From Gemmatimonadota bacterium (GTDB lineage: Bacteria; Gemmatimonadota; Gemmatimonadetes; Gemmatimonadales; Gemmatimonadaceae), in contig JADKAQ010000019.1 of assembly GCA_016719105.1 (NCBI GenBank), forward strand, positions 62,001 to 126,000: 64,000 nt of DNA, read 5' to 3'. Below, piece after piece: positions 33,604-42,727 of this stretch (the first letter of the stretch is position 1; every line of letters begins with the position of its first letter). The translations under genes were made by a program, and so were the position numbers. The notes below the pieces were generated by a model that saw only the letters and a program-made list of their open reading frames with translations, was not told the DNA's origin and did no database searches.

Positions 33604-34825
33604 GTTTTCCGATTTCGATTGGCACGTGTCGTACATGCCAGACCCGGGCAACCGCCGCCCTCGCCGCGACCACCGCGCCAGCCAGATACCCGGGTTCGCT
33701 CAAGCTCGTCTCGCTCCCGCCCAGCGTGAGGCGCTCCTGCCACGGCCCCGTCACCCACGGGGTCGGATCCGGGATCGGATGCCCGCCCGCCACACGATCG
33801 GCCGCCGTCGCCGTCAGGGGGTCGGCCGCCCAGTCCTTGAGCAGGGTAGCGCGCGGGCGCGACGCCTCGGCGCCAAAGAGCCGCCCGAGCTGTGTGAGGC
33901 ACGCCCTGGTTAGGGCCTCCGTGCCGAGTGCGGCCCGCTCGTCGGCGCTCGCGCCAACGAAGCCGAAGAGCGCCGCCTGTCCCGAGGCCGAGGTGGCGTC
34001 GTGCATCTCGGGCATCGGCCCCACCATGCTCTGCGCGGTCCCCGACAACCCCGCCTCGCGCCAGAAGGGCCGGTCGTACATCGCGAAGAACTTGGCGTGC
34101 GGTGCCATCCAGGTCGGCGTCTCGCGCCAGCGCCGCACGTTGGCCGCGTCCCGCTCGGGCGCGAACGTCACCGTGGCGTCGAGCAACCGCGGGGGGACGG
34201 CGGCGATTACCTGCGCGGCGACGAGCGTCTCGGTCTCCGACCCGGGGCGTGTTGCTGGACCCGTCGTTGACCCTTCGCCTGACGAGTCGCCTGACGAGTG
34301 TCGCGATGTACCAGCGCGCCGAATGGTCAGCTCGACGCCATCGCGCACGAGCGTCATCGCCGTGACGCGTGCCCCGCGCTGCACCTGCGTCGGGGGCAGC
34401 TCGCGCGCCAGCGCGCGCACGAGCGCCGCGGTGCCGCCCACCAGGCGGAAGCTCTGCGGCTCCTGCGCGAGGGCGCGGTAACGTTGTGCCCCCTCGCGCG
34501 ACATGCGCTCGAAGAGCACGTCGCCGTCGCTCGACTGCGCAAAGGCGGGGAGCGCGAGTTCCGCGACCAGGTCGGCCATGGCCGGTTGCATCTGCGGCCA
34601 GAACCAGGAGGGCCCGAGATCGAAGCCGTCGGCGGCAGCGCGACCGGCATCGTCGACGGTCAGGATCCGCCCGCCGAGGTCATCACGGGCCTCGAGCAGC
34701 ACGAAGTCGACCTTCGCCGCGTGCAAGAGGCGGGCGGCCTGCAAGCCGGCGAGGCCGGCGCCGATGATGGCGACTTGGGTGTGCATCTGTGGGCGGTTGG
34801 GCGCGCAGAATCGCCAGCTCTTCAT
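33572..34825 (-). CDS. flavin-containing amine oxidase family protein
   Basis: This is 417 residues from the ATG at 34825 (MKSWRFCAPNRPQMHTQ), chosen for its ideal AGGAG six bases upstream; an ATG at 34786 just before the FAD motif is less well supported. It has the FAD dinucleotide motif VAIIGAGLAGLQAARLL and the amine-oxidase signature LLEARDDLGGRILT. Later substrate-domain segments are GFDLGPSWFWPQMQPAM, YDRPFWREAGLSGTAQSM and the C-terminal FAD contact GSETSLSEPGYLAGAVVAA. A Ser/Gly/Thr/Asp-rich insert (about 40 residues, RHSSGDSSGEGSTTG) interrupts the middle of the protein. It oxidises a primary or secondary amine or a related substrate; no partner gene points to which. Confidence 0.88.
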   Translation of the reverse strand: MKSWRFCAPNRPQMHTQVAIIGAGLAGLQAARLLHAAKVDFVLLEARDDLGGRILTVDDAGRAAADGFDLGPSWFWPQMQPAMADLVAELALPAFAQSSDGDVLFERMSREGAQRYRALAQEPQSFRLVGGTAALVRALARELPPTQVQRGARVTAMTLVRDGVELTIRRAGTSRHSSGDSSGEGSTTGPATRPGSETETLVAAQVIAAVPPRLLDATVTFAPERDAANVRRWRETPTWMAPHAKFFAMYDRPFWREAGLSGTAQSMVGPMPEMHDATSASGQAALFGFVGASADERAALGTEALTRACLTQLGRLFGAEASRPRATLLKDWAADPLTATAADRVAGGHPIPDPTPWVTGPWQERLTLGGSETSLSEPGYLAGAVVAARAAVARVWHVRHVPIEIGKPGSGPTADSR

Positions 34826-35127
34826 CTGGGCTCCTGTGCGAGTCGGGTTCGGCGCGGGGGGCAGAGCCATCGAGCAGGTGGGAACGTGCCCTGAGCGATC
34901 GCGGTCCACGTGATGGTCTGTCACCCCGCCGCGCGCCAGACCCAATCCCCGATTGCGAATGAGACGTGGGCAGTGCGCCTCGTCTGTCGGCTTGCGAACG
35001 TGTGCAACGGCAAATAGAATATGTGCAAAAGGGAAAGCATCTGCCGTGTGAATGGGAAAATATAAGCGATGCAATTGACCAGGCAGGTCCGCTGTCAGCA
35101 GGCCTGCCCCCTCGGCCCGTGGAGTGC
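34826..35127. other. gene-free A+T-richer region upstream of the AAA ATPase
   Basis: This stretch holds the divergent start regions of the amine oxidase and the AAA ATPase. From about 34990 to 35090 it is noticeably richer in A and T than anything nearby (for example AAATAGAATATGTGC and GGGAAAATATAAGCG). It probably contains the ATPase promoter, but I cannot fix -35/-10 boxes. No convincing protein is encoded, although the ATPase frame stays open back to 34966. Confidence 0.5.
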
Positions 35128-36447
35128 ATGACGACTTATTCGCCCCGAATCGTCGAAGCGGAACTCGACGAGCTGATGAGCGGTCTCGCCGCGGTGGCGC
35201 TCGAGGGGCCGAAGGGAGTCGGCAAGACGGCGACCGCCGAACGTCGCGCGAAGACGATCTACCACCTGGATGACGAGGCGCAGCGGCAGCTGGTGAGCGC
35301 CAGCCCTAGGGTCGCATTGCAGGCGTCGCCCCCCGTGTTGATCGATGAGTGGCAGCGCCTCCCACAAGTGTGGGATGCCGTGCGGCGATCCGTCGATGAG
35401 GGGGCAAGTCCTGGGCGGTACCTCCTGACGGGCTCCGCGGTTCCGGCCGATGATGAGGTGGGCGCCCGCCCCCATACCGGAGCAGGCCGTATCGTGTCCG
35501 TTCGCATGCGACCGATGTCCCTCGCCGAGCGTGGGCTCGGAGCGGCGACCGTCAGTCTGGCGAAGTTGCTGAGCGGGGATCGTCCCGACGTCTCCGGTAC
35601 AAGTGAGGTCGATCTCGCCCAGTACGCCGCCGAGATCGTCGCATCGGGCTTCCCCGGCATTCGAAGCCTCCATGGGCGTGCGCGACGCGCGCAGCTTGAC
35701 GGTTATCTGGAGCGTGTGGTGAACCGCGACTTCAGCGAAGCGGGGCACCCCGTTCGAAAGCCAGACGCCCTCCGGCGCTGGATGACCGCGTACGCCGCGG
35801 CGAGCGCGACGACGACGACGCTCGCGAAGATCCGGGATGCGGCGACCAGCGGCGATGGCCAGACGGCAACCAAGCCGACCATCCTGACGTATCGCGAGGT
35901 CCTGGAGCGGCTCTACGTACTCGACCCGCTGCCCGGCTGGATCCCGACCCGCAATCACCTCGCGCGGCTCGGTCAGGCACCACGACACCATCTCGCTGAC
36001 CCTGCGCTCGCGGCCCGCCTGCTTGGCGTGGACGAGGGGGCGCTGCTCGCCGGCGAGCCCTCCCTGCTTTTCGGCGGTGTGCGTGGGGGGACGAGCGCGA
36101 CGAACGCACCTCGAGATGGCACGCTTTTCGGTCAGCTCTTCGAGTCGCTCGTGACGCAGTCGGTGCGCGTGTATGCGCAGTCGGCCGAAGCGCACGTGCG
36201 CCACCTGCGCGTGCAGGACGGTCGGCACGAGGTGGATCTCATCGTCGAACGCGCCGACCGTCGTGTTCTCGGGATCGAGGTCAAGCTCAGTGCATCGGTC
36301 GACGATCGCGACGTGCGGCATCTGCTCTGGCTCCGGGAGCAGCTTGGGGACGATCTGGTCGACGCCGTCATCGTGACAACAGGAGAGCAGGCGTATCGTC
36401 GCGCGGATGGAATCGCGGTGGTGCCCGCGGCCCTCCTCGGCGCGTGA
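35128..36447 (+). CDS. AAA ATPase with DUF4143 domain
   Basis: This is 439 residues from the ATG at 35128 (MTTYSPRIVEAELDELMSG), with GGAG close upstream. The AAA_14 core has Walker A EGPKGVGKTATAE, then PPVLIDEWQRLPQVWDAVRR (Walker B-like) and GRYLLTGSAVP (sensor 1). The DUF4143 part (about 200-400) follows, with GTLFGQLFESLVTQSVRVY and a nuclease-like HEVDLIVERADRRVLGIEVK (D-x-x-x-E-x-K arrangement). Such ATPases are widespread, usually single genes carried by horizontal transfer, with unknown targets and suspected roles in toxin-antitoxin or defence contexts. It is flanked by an A+T-richer promoter region and a strong terminator, and looks like a self-contained acquired unit. Confidence 0.9.
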   Translation: MTTYSPRIVEAELDELMSGLAAVALEGPKGVGKTATAERRAKTIYHLDDEAQRQLVSASPRVALQASPPVLIDEWQRLPQVWDAVRRSVDEGASPGRYLLTGSAVPADDEVGARPHTGAGRIVSVRMRPMSLAERGLGAATVSLAKLLSGDRPDVSGTSEVDLAQYAAEIVASGFPGIRSLHGRARRAQLDGYLERVVNRDFSEAGHPVRKPDALRRWMTAYAAASATTTTLAKIRDAATSGDGQTATKPTILTYREVLERLYVLDPLPGWIPTRNHLARLGQAPRHHLADPALAARLLGVDEGALLAGEPSLLFGGVRGGTSATNAPRDGTLFGQLFESLVTQSVRVYAQSAEAHVRHLRVQDGRHEVDLIVERADRRVLGIEVKLSASVDDRDVRHLLWLREQLGDDLVDAVIVTTGEQAYRRADGIAVVPAALLGA

Positions 36448-36522
36448 GTGGGGAAGCGCCAGCGTTTGGATCTCCGTGTACCTCTTGCCTCCACCATCCC
36501 AATTCAACACACCGCCTAACGC

Positions 36523-36561
36523 AACGGGCCGCCGATTTCGCTTCGGCGGCCCGTTCTCTTA
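36523..36561 (+). terminator. intrinsic terminator after the AAA ATPase
   Basis: A perfect 13-bp stem has arms 36523-36535 (AACGGGCCGCCGA) and 36543-36555, a loop TTTCGCT, and is followed by CTCTTAA. It stops transcription of the plus-strand ATPase gene. In the other direction it lies just downstream of tRNA-Phe and may terminate that transcript too. Confidence 0.88.
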
Positions 36562-36592
36562 ACCCATTGTCTTTGCTGACTTTCCCCGAAAA

Positions 36593-36665
<73 letters not shown>

Positions 36666-36756
36666 GCACTCCACCATCCCGACGACCCACCTCCGCCCCC
36701 GGAACGGACCGGGGAATGTAAACGCCCCCCGCACCCAATGGAACAGGACGCAGGAA

Positions 36757-39408
36757 TCACGTCGAACTCCCCCCACCGTCCAGTACCTCCCGCACCTTCT
36801 TCGTCAGGCTCGCCGGCACATACGGCTTCTGCAGGAACTGCGTCCCCTGCTCCAGCACCCCCTGGTGCACGATCGCGTTCCGCGTATAGCCCGACGCAAA
36901 CAACACCTTGATCTGCGGCCGCTCCGCCACCAGCCGCTCGGCCAGCTCCTTCCCCCCCAGCCGCGGCATGACCACGTCGGTCACCAGGATGTGGATCTCG
37001 CCACTGTGCTGGCGCGCCACCTCCAGCGCCTCGATGCCATCCCCCGCTTCCAGCACCACGAACCCCTGTGCGCGCAGCGCCCGCACCGCGATCGCCCGCA
37101 CGCTCACGTCGTCCTCCACCAGCAGCACGGTCTCGTTGCCGCGCACCGGCTTCCCCGGCCCGCCGCTCGCCACATCCGACAGCGCCCCCAGCGCACGCGG
37201 CAAGTACAGCTTGAACGTCGCCCCATTGCCCGGCTCGGAATACGCCCAGATGTGCCCCCCGGCCTGCCGGATGATGCCATAACACGTCGCCAGCCCCAGC
37301 CCGGTCCCCACCCCGCTCGGCTTGGTCGTGAAGAACGGCTCGAAGATCATCGGCAGCAACGCCGGATCGATCCCCTCGCCGTTGTCGCTGACGGCAAGCA
37401 TCACGTACTCGCCGGGCTGCACGTCGGCATGCGACGCGACGTACCCGGCGTCCAGCACGACGTTCGCCGTCTCCAGCGTGAGTGTTCCCCCGTTAGGCAT
37501 CGCGTCGCGCGCGTTCACCGCGAGGTTGAGCAGCACCTGCTCCATCTGCGCCGGGTCCACGCGCACGGGCCAGAGCTGCGGCTCGAGTACTGTCTCCAGC
37601 TGCACGTGCTCGCCGATCAGGCGCCGCAGCATGCGGTCGATCTGCGTGGTGAGCACGTTGAGGTCGATGATGCGCGGCTCGATGACCTGACGCCGCGCAA
37701 AGGCCAGCAGCTGCGCCGTCAGCTCCGAGGCGCGCGCCCCGGCCTGCTCGATGGCTGCGAGATCCTCGTCGGCCTGTGCCGTATCCTGCCGCGCGAAGGC
37801 CGCGTGGCTCAGGATCACCGTGAGCAGGTTGTTGAAGTCGTGCGCCACCCCGCCGGCCAGGCGCCCGATGCTCTCCAGCCGCTGCGCCTGCAGCAACTGC
37901 GTCTCCAGCGTGCGCCGCGTCGTTTCGTCGGTGGCCACACCGGCGATGCGCACCAGCTCGCCCTCGGCGTTGCGCACCGGGAAGCTTCGGTCCGAGATCC
38001 AGCGCACGCTCCCATCTGGACGCACGATGCGATACTCGGCGTGGAATCCCGCTCGGTCGCGAGAGAACGCCTCGTGCACGCCCGCGCGATCGTCGGGATG
38101 AATCGCATCCATCCACAGCTCCGGCTGCTCCTGCAGCTCGGCCGGCGTCCGTCCCCAGATGGACCAGAACCCCGGACTCACGTAGTCCACCCCGGTAGCA
38201 TCGGGGCGCGCGAGATAGAACACCGCGTCGATGTTTTCGGCCAGCTCCCGGAACAGCTCCTCGCTCTCGTGCAGCGCGGCTTCCATCCGGTACCGCTCGG
38301 TCACATCCGACACCAGCGTCAGGCGCCCGGTGCGCACGCCATCCACATACAGGTTGCGCGCCTGTGCCTCGGTCCGCAGCACGGAGCCGTCGCCACGCAC
38401 GACGCGCAACGCCACCGCGAATCCCGCCGACGGCTCGTGGTCCCGCTGCATCGTCTCGACCAGTCGCGGCAGGTCCTCGGGGTGCACCACATCGGCCCAC
38501 CCACCCTCGCTCAACGCTGCCGCCGTCCGCCCGGTGATGCGCTCGGTCTCCGCGTTCGCATACAGCACGCGGCTGGTTGCGTCGCTGAGGAGAATTCCGA
38601 TGGGCGCGGCCTCGGCGATCGTGCGGAATCGCAGCTCGCTCTCGCGCAGCGCCTCGGCGTCGCGCCGGCGCTCGGTGACGTCCTCGAGCAGCGTCACGAG
38701 ACGACGCAACTCATCGCCGTCCCATATGCCGAACGTCGACGTGCGCACCCACGTCACCCCGCCATCCGCCTCCACGTGCCGGTGCTCGCTCTCGAACGAC
38801 CCGCGAGCCTGCCGCACGCGCGCGACCCCGGCGGCGACGCGTTCACGGTCGTCTGGATGGATGCGCTGCTGCCACCCCGTCCCGCCGGCCTCCTCCAGCG
38901 TCATGCCGAGCAGGCGCATGGCCGGGGCGTTGGCATAGAGGTACCGCCCCGAGGGGTCGATGACCAGCATGCCTAACGGGAGCGCCTGCGCCACCGCGGT
39001 GAACTCCTCCGCCTGTTCGCGGCGCGCGCGTTCCGCGGCGAGCTGCAGTGTGCGCTCCTCGACGTACACGGCAGCCAGGCGTTCTCCCCCGACCTCGAGC
39101 GGGAGGTACGTCCCTTCCCACTGACGCAGCACACCCGGCTGCGAGGGCGTGTGCCCCGACACGGGGATCGCGCGTATCTGCTCGCCCTGCTCGAGCACCC
39201 GCGTCAGGATCGGCTCCACGACGGCCGCCAGGTCGGGCAGGAGCTCCTGCACCCGTTGCCCCAGGTGCGCCTCGACCGATAACCCGTTGATCTCCGCGAG
39301 GATTGCGTTGATGCGCACGAAGCGCATCTCGCGGTCGAAGATCGCCATCCCGATGGGCGACATCCGCACCAGCGCCTCGACCACGTCCGGCATGTTCGCT
39401 GACGTCAT
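36757..39408 (-). CDS. hybrid PAS-domain sensor histidine kinase with receiver
   Basis: This is 883 residues from the ATG at 39408 (MTSANMPDVVEALVRM), preceded by GAGG at suitable spacing. There is no transmembrane segment, so it is a cytoplasmic sensor. Four PAS domains lie at roughly 10-120, 135-250, 260-375 and 380-500, with typical PAC ends such as LVTLLEDVTERRRDAEALRE. The dimerisation box holds the phosphorylated histidine in AGGVAHDFNNLL (about His523). The ATPase domain contains LLNLAVNARDAMPNGG (N box), VSDNGEGIDPALLPM (G1) and GVGTGLGLATCYGI (G2). The C-terminal receiver has the phospho-acceptor Asp in HILVTDVVMPRLGG (about 811). No partner regulator is adjacent. The PAS ligands are unknown. 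Confidence 0.95.
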   Translation of the reverse strand: MTSANMPDVVEALVRMSPIGMAIFDREMRFVRINAILAEINGLSVEAHLGQRVQELLPDLAAVVEPILTRVLEQGEQIRAIPVSGHTPSQPGVLRQWEGTYLPLEVGGERLAAVYVEERTLQLAAERARREQAEEFTAVAQALPLGMLVIDPSGRYLYANAPAMRLLGMTLEEAGGTGWQQRIHPDDRERVAAGVARVRQARGSFESEHRHVEADGGVTWVRTSTFGIWDGDELRRLVTLLEDVTERRRDAEALRESELRFRTIAEAAPIGILLSDATSRVLYANAETERITGRTAAALSEGGWADVVHPEDLPRLVETMQRDHEPSAGFAVALRVVRGDGSVLRTEAQARNLYVDGVRTGRLTLVSDVTERYRMEAALHESEELFRELAENIDAVFYLARPDATGVDYVSPGFWSIWGRTPAELQEQPELWMDAIHPDDRAGVHEAFSRDRAGFHAEYRIVRPDGSVRWISDRSFPVRNAEGELVRIAGVATDETTRRTLETQLLQAQRLESIGRLAGGVAHDFNNLLTVILSHAAFARQDTAQADEDLAAIEQAGARASELTAQLLAFARRQVIEPRIIDLNVLTTQIDRMLRRLIGEHVQLETVLEPQLWPVRVDPAQMEQVLLNLAVNARDAMPNGGTLTLETANVVLDAGYVASHADVQPGEYVMLAVSDNGEGIDPALLPMIFEPFFTTKPSGVGTGLGLATCYGIIRQAGGHIWAYSEPGNGATFKLYLPRALGALSDVASGGPGKPVRGNETVLLVEDDVSVRAIAVRALRAQGFVVLEAGDGIEALEVARQHSGEIHILVTDVVMPRLGGKELAERLVAERPQIKVLFASGYTRNAIVHQGVLEQGTQFLQKPYVPASLTKKVREVLDGGGSST

Positions 39409-39592
39409 CTCGTTGCCTCGTCCCGTTGGCACGCCCCGTGAATCCCGCCCCGCTCGCCTCTCGCATCGAGATAGCACCATTCCCGCCGCGCGTCCACGAC
39501 GCCACGTCACCTCTTGCGCGCGCTGCGCACCTGCGGGCTCCCATCGGTGTCTTACCCTCGCCAGTTTGAGAGTAACTCACGAAACCCCGGCC

Positions 39593-40972
39593 ATGCCTCT
39601 CAGCATCCGTACTGCTCTCGCAACACTCGCGGCGCTCGCCGTGATCCCGCCAGCGTCCATCGCGGCACAAGGCGCTGCCCCCAAACTGCGCGTCCCAGCC
39701 ACCGTCGACACCCTCCCCAACGGCCTGACCCTCATCGTCCACGAGGATCACTCCGTCCCCACCGTGGCCACCAATGTCTGGTTTCACGTGGGCTCGGGCG
39801 ACGAGAAGCCCGGGCGCACCGGCTTCGCGCACCTCTTCGAGCACCTGATGTTCATGGGCTCCGAGCACGCGCCGTATCCGCAGTTCGACCGCCTCCTCGA
39901 GTCGGCTGGCGCCAGTAACAACGGCACCACCAACAACGACCGCACGTCGTACTACGAGTGGGGGCCGTCCAACGCGCTCCCCCTCATGCTCTGGCTCGAA
40001 GCCGATCGCATGGGGTGGCTCCTCCCCACGATGGATGGCACCAAGGTCGACGCCCAGCGCGAGATCGTAAAGAACGAGCGACGCCAGGGCGTCGAGAACC
40101 AGCCCTACGGAATCTCCGAGGACCTGCTCTCCCCCGCGCTCTACCCGGCGGGACATCCCTACTCCTGGCCGGTCATCGGCTCCATGGCCGACCTCTCGGC
40201 CGCCTCGCTCGACGACGTGAAGGACTTCTTCCGTCGCTACTACGCGCCTAACAACGCCGTCATCGTCGTGGCCGGCGCCGTCAAGGGCGACTCGGTGCGC
40301 GCCGCCATGCGCCAGGCCTTTGGCGACATCCCGCGCGGCCCGGCCATCACGCGTCCGGCCCCCGCCGCCTTCACCGTGCGCGACACCGTGATGGTCGCCG
40401 AGGATCAGGTGCAACTTCCCCGGCTGTACCTGGCCTGGCGCTCCGTGCCGCAGTATCACGCCGACGACGCCGCACTCAACGTGGCGCGCATGGTCCTGAG
40501 CGGTGCGCGCAACGCCCGACTCACCAACGCGCTCATCTACGAGCAGGAAGTGGCCAAGGACGTCTTCGCCAACAACGACTCCAAGAAGCTCGACGGCGAC
40601 TTCGGCATCACCGCCACCGCACGCCCGGGCGTGACGCTCAACGTGCTCAAGGGGGCGATCGACAAGGAAATCCGCCGCCTCGCCACCGACGGCCCCACCG
40701 CGCGTGAGCTCGAGCAGGCGCGCAACGCCATCGAGGCCGGCTTCCTCAACCGCCTCGAATTCGTGAACGCCAAGGCCGAGCAGCTCAACGAGTACTACTA
40801 CTACACGGGGACGCCGGACTACTTCCAGCGCGATCTCGATCGCCATCGCGCCGTCACCGCCGACGACATCAAGCGCGTCGTCGCCCGGTACCTCATCGCC
40901 CCCCGCGTCATGCTCAGCATCGTCCCGAAGGGCAAGCAGTCGCTCGCCGCCACGCGGGAGGCCGTGCAATGA
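39593..40972 (+). CDS. secreted M16 zinc peptidase, catalytic subunit
   Basis: This is 459 residues from the ATG at 39593 with a signal peptide ending near ASIAAQG. The inverted zinc motif HLFEH (80-84) is intact, with the third ligand region about 76 residues later in QREIVKNERR. Downstream homology includes SYYEWGPSNALPLMLWLEAD and SMADLSAASLDDVKDFFRRY. The family degrades short peptides or unfolded fragments and works as a dimer of active and inactive halves. The adjacent gene, overlapping by ATGA, supplies the inactive half. Export suggests periplasmic peptide degradation. Confidence 0.94.
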   Translation: MPLSIRTALATLAALAVIPPASIAAQGAAPKLRVPATVDTLPNGLTLIVHEDHSVPTVATNVWFHVGSGDEKPGRTGFAHLFEHLMFMGSEHAPYPQFDRLLESAGASNNGTTNNDRTSYYEWGPSNALPLMLWLEADRMGWLLPTMDGTKVDAQREIVKNERRQGVENQPYGISEDLLSPALYPAGHPYSWPVIGSMADLSAASLDDVKDFFRRYYAPNNAVIVVAGAVKGDSVRAAMRQAFGDIPRGPAITRPAPAAFTVRDTVMVAEDQVQLPRLYLAWRSVPQYHADDAALNVARMVLSGARNARLTNALIYEQEVAKDVFANNDSKKLDGDFGITATARPGVTLNVLKGAIDKEIRRLATDGPTARELEQARNAIEAGFLNRLEFVNAKAEQLNEYYYYTGTPDYFQRDLDRHRAVTADDIKRVVARYLIAPRVMLSIVPKGKQSLAATREAVQ

Positions 40973-42495
40973 CCCGCCACATCGTGCCCGACAGCCGCAA
41001 CACGTGCGGCACCGCGCGCCGCGCATGCGCCGGGCGATGCGCCACCCCGCTCGTCGTCACGCTGACCAGGCTCGGCGCGCTCGCGGCGGTGTCGCTCGCC
41101 CCGGCCACGATCACCGCGCAGCAGTTCGTGCGCGAGCGCCCGCCCACGTTAGGCGCCCCGGCCACCCTCACCGTCCCCGCCGTGCGCAGCGCCCGCCTGC
41201 CCAACGGCATGGCGCTCCAGGTCGTCGAGCAGCGCGAACTCCCGCTCGTACAGGTCATCGTCTCCTTCCCCGGCGGCTCGCGCCTCGACGGCGCCACCCC
41301 GGGGATCGCCGCCTTCACCGCCAACATGCTCGACGAGGGGGCCGGAACCCGCGACGCTGCCACCCTCCAGGCCGAACTCGCCTTCCTCGGCGCACAACTC
41401 CAGACCGGCGCCGACTGGGACCGCCTCTTCGTCGCCCTCAAGGTCCCCGTGCGCTCGTTAGGGCCGGCGCTCGACCTCCTCGCCGACGTCGTCCGCCGCC
41501 CCACCTTCAGCGCCGCCGAGGTGCGTCGCCAGCGCGACCTGCGCCTCGCCACCCTCCTGCAACAGCGCGACCAACCCAACGCACTCGCCGACCTGGCCTT
41601 CAACGCCATCGTCTACCCCGCAGGGCACCCCTACCACAATAGTGCCGGCGGCGACTCGGCCTCGGTCGCGGCGTTCGACAGCAGCGCGGTGCGCGCCTTC
41701 TACACGCGCGCCGTCCGCCCCGAACGCGCCAGCGCCGTCATCGTCGGCGACCTGGATGCGAGCGACGCCCGCGCCCAGCTCGCCCGCCGCCTGGGTGAGT
41801 GGGCCGCCACCGGTACCGCCGCCACGGCGGCCCCCGTTACCGTCGCCGCGCGCCGCGAGACGAGCACGCGCGTCTACTTGGTCGACAAGCCCAACGCCGC
41901 CCAGTCCGTGATCACCATCGGCTGGCCCGGCGTCGACCGCCTGTCGCCCGACTACGCCCCGCTCATGGTCATGAACACCCTGCTGGGCGCGTCGTTCACC
42001 TCGCGCCTCAACATGAACCTGCGCGAGACCCACGGCTACACCTACGGCGCCAGCTCACGCTTCGCCTTCCGCCCCGTCCCCGGCCCCTTCGTCGCCTCGG
42101 CCGCCGTGCGCACCAACGTCACCGATTCGTCGCTCGTCGAGTTCTTCAAGGAGCTTCGCGGCGTCCGCGACGCCACTGTCCCCGACGACGAACTGCAGCG
42201 CGCCAAGGCCTACGTGGAGCTGGCACTCCCCGGTTCGCTGGAGAGCACGTCACAGGTCGCCGCCTCCATCGCGCAACTCGCCACCTTCTCGCTCCCGTTA
42301 GGCGAACTGTCCGCCTACGCCACCCGCGTCCGCGCCGTCACCGCCGCCGACGTGCAGCGCGTCGCACGCCAGTACCTGACCCCCGATCATGCGACGGTGG
42401 TGGTGGTGGGCGACCTGTCCAAGATCCGCCCGGCGATTGAATCACTGAAGCTCGGGGAGCTCCGTGTACTCGAAGTGAAGGAGATCGCCAGGTAG
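40969..42495 (+). CDS. secreted M16 peptidase-like protein, non-catalytic subunit
   Basis: This 508-residue partner begins inside the stop of the previous gene (ATGA). The zinc motif is lost: the matching place reads FTANMLDEGAGTRDA. It keeps the substrate-binding R/Y element of the second subunit, NLRETHGYTYGASSRFAF. A signal-type hydrophobic region (LTRLGALAAVSLAPATITAQQ) lies unusually far from the start codon (about residues 32-52), so an internal start may be used. It is expected to form a clamshell heterodimer with the catalytic subunit. Confidence 0.92.
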   Translation: MTRHIVPDSRNTCGTARRACAGRCATPLVVTLTRLGALAAVSLAPATITAQQFVRERPPTLGAPATLTVPAVRSARLPNGMALQVVEQRELPLVQVIVSFPGGSRLDGATPGIAAFTANMLDEGAGTRDAATLQAELAFLGAQLQTGADWDRLFVALKVPVRSLGPALDLLADVVRRPTFSAAEVRRQRDLRLATLLQQRDQPNALADLAFNAIVYPAGHPYHNSAGGDSASVAAFDSSAVRAFYTRAVRPERASAVIVGDLDASDARAQLARRLGEWAATGTAATAAPVTVAARRETSTRVYLVDKPNAAQSVITIGWPGVDRLSPDYAPLMVMNTLLGASFTSRLNMNLRETHGYTYGASSRFAFRPVPGPFVASAAVRTNVTDSSLVEFFKELRGVRDATVPDDELQRAKAYVELALPGSLESTSQVAASIAQLATFSLPLGELSAYATRVRAVTAADVQRVARQYLTPDHATVVVVGDLSKIRPAIESLKLGELRVLEVKEIAR

Positions 42496-42548
42496 GCACC
42501 AGCACCGCACCCTCCCGACTTCCCTTCGCCCCAGTCCCCAAACAACAA

Positions 42549-42580
42549 CGCGGCGGGCCTCCCAACGGAAGCCCGCCGCG
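42549..42580. terminator. hairpin after the secreted M16 pair
   Basis: A perfect 10-bp stem (CGCGGCGGGC, arms 42549-42558 and 42571-42580) has a 12-base loop and lies 54 bases after the M16 stop. It is G+C-rich with only a weak T-containing tail (GTCGTCCGTTG). It is part of a longer intergenic repeat module whose second copy lies near 44390-44590. Confidence 0.6.
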
Positions 42581-42655
42581 TCGTCCGTTGCCCCTGCTCC
42601 CCACGCCACCCAACCGTACGACGACGCATGGCGTCCGCGCGCGCTCCAAGTGGCA

Positions 42656-42693
42656 GGCGGGCGAGGGGGGCGACTACGCCCCCCTCGCCCGCC
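42656..42693. repeat. long perfect hairpin, repeat copy A
   Basis: A perfect 17-bp inverted repeat (GGCGGGCGAGGGGGGCG and its complement) with tetraloop ACTA lies in the gap between the converging M16 and M28 genes. About 60 bases around it are nearly identical to copy B at 44540. It probably acts as a factor-independent or processing hairpin, but there is no U-tract. Confidence 0.9.
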
Positions 42694-42727
42694 CCGCCCC
42701 ACGAACGAGCACCGCGCACGAAAACGC

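Noticed and set aside
38843..41026. A 727-codon open frame antisense to the M16 and histidine kinase genes
   Set aside because: It has no domain-like sequence and covers two well-supported genes on the opposite frames.
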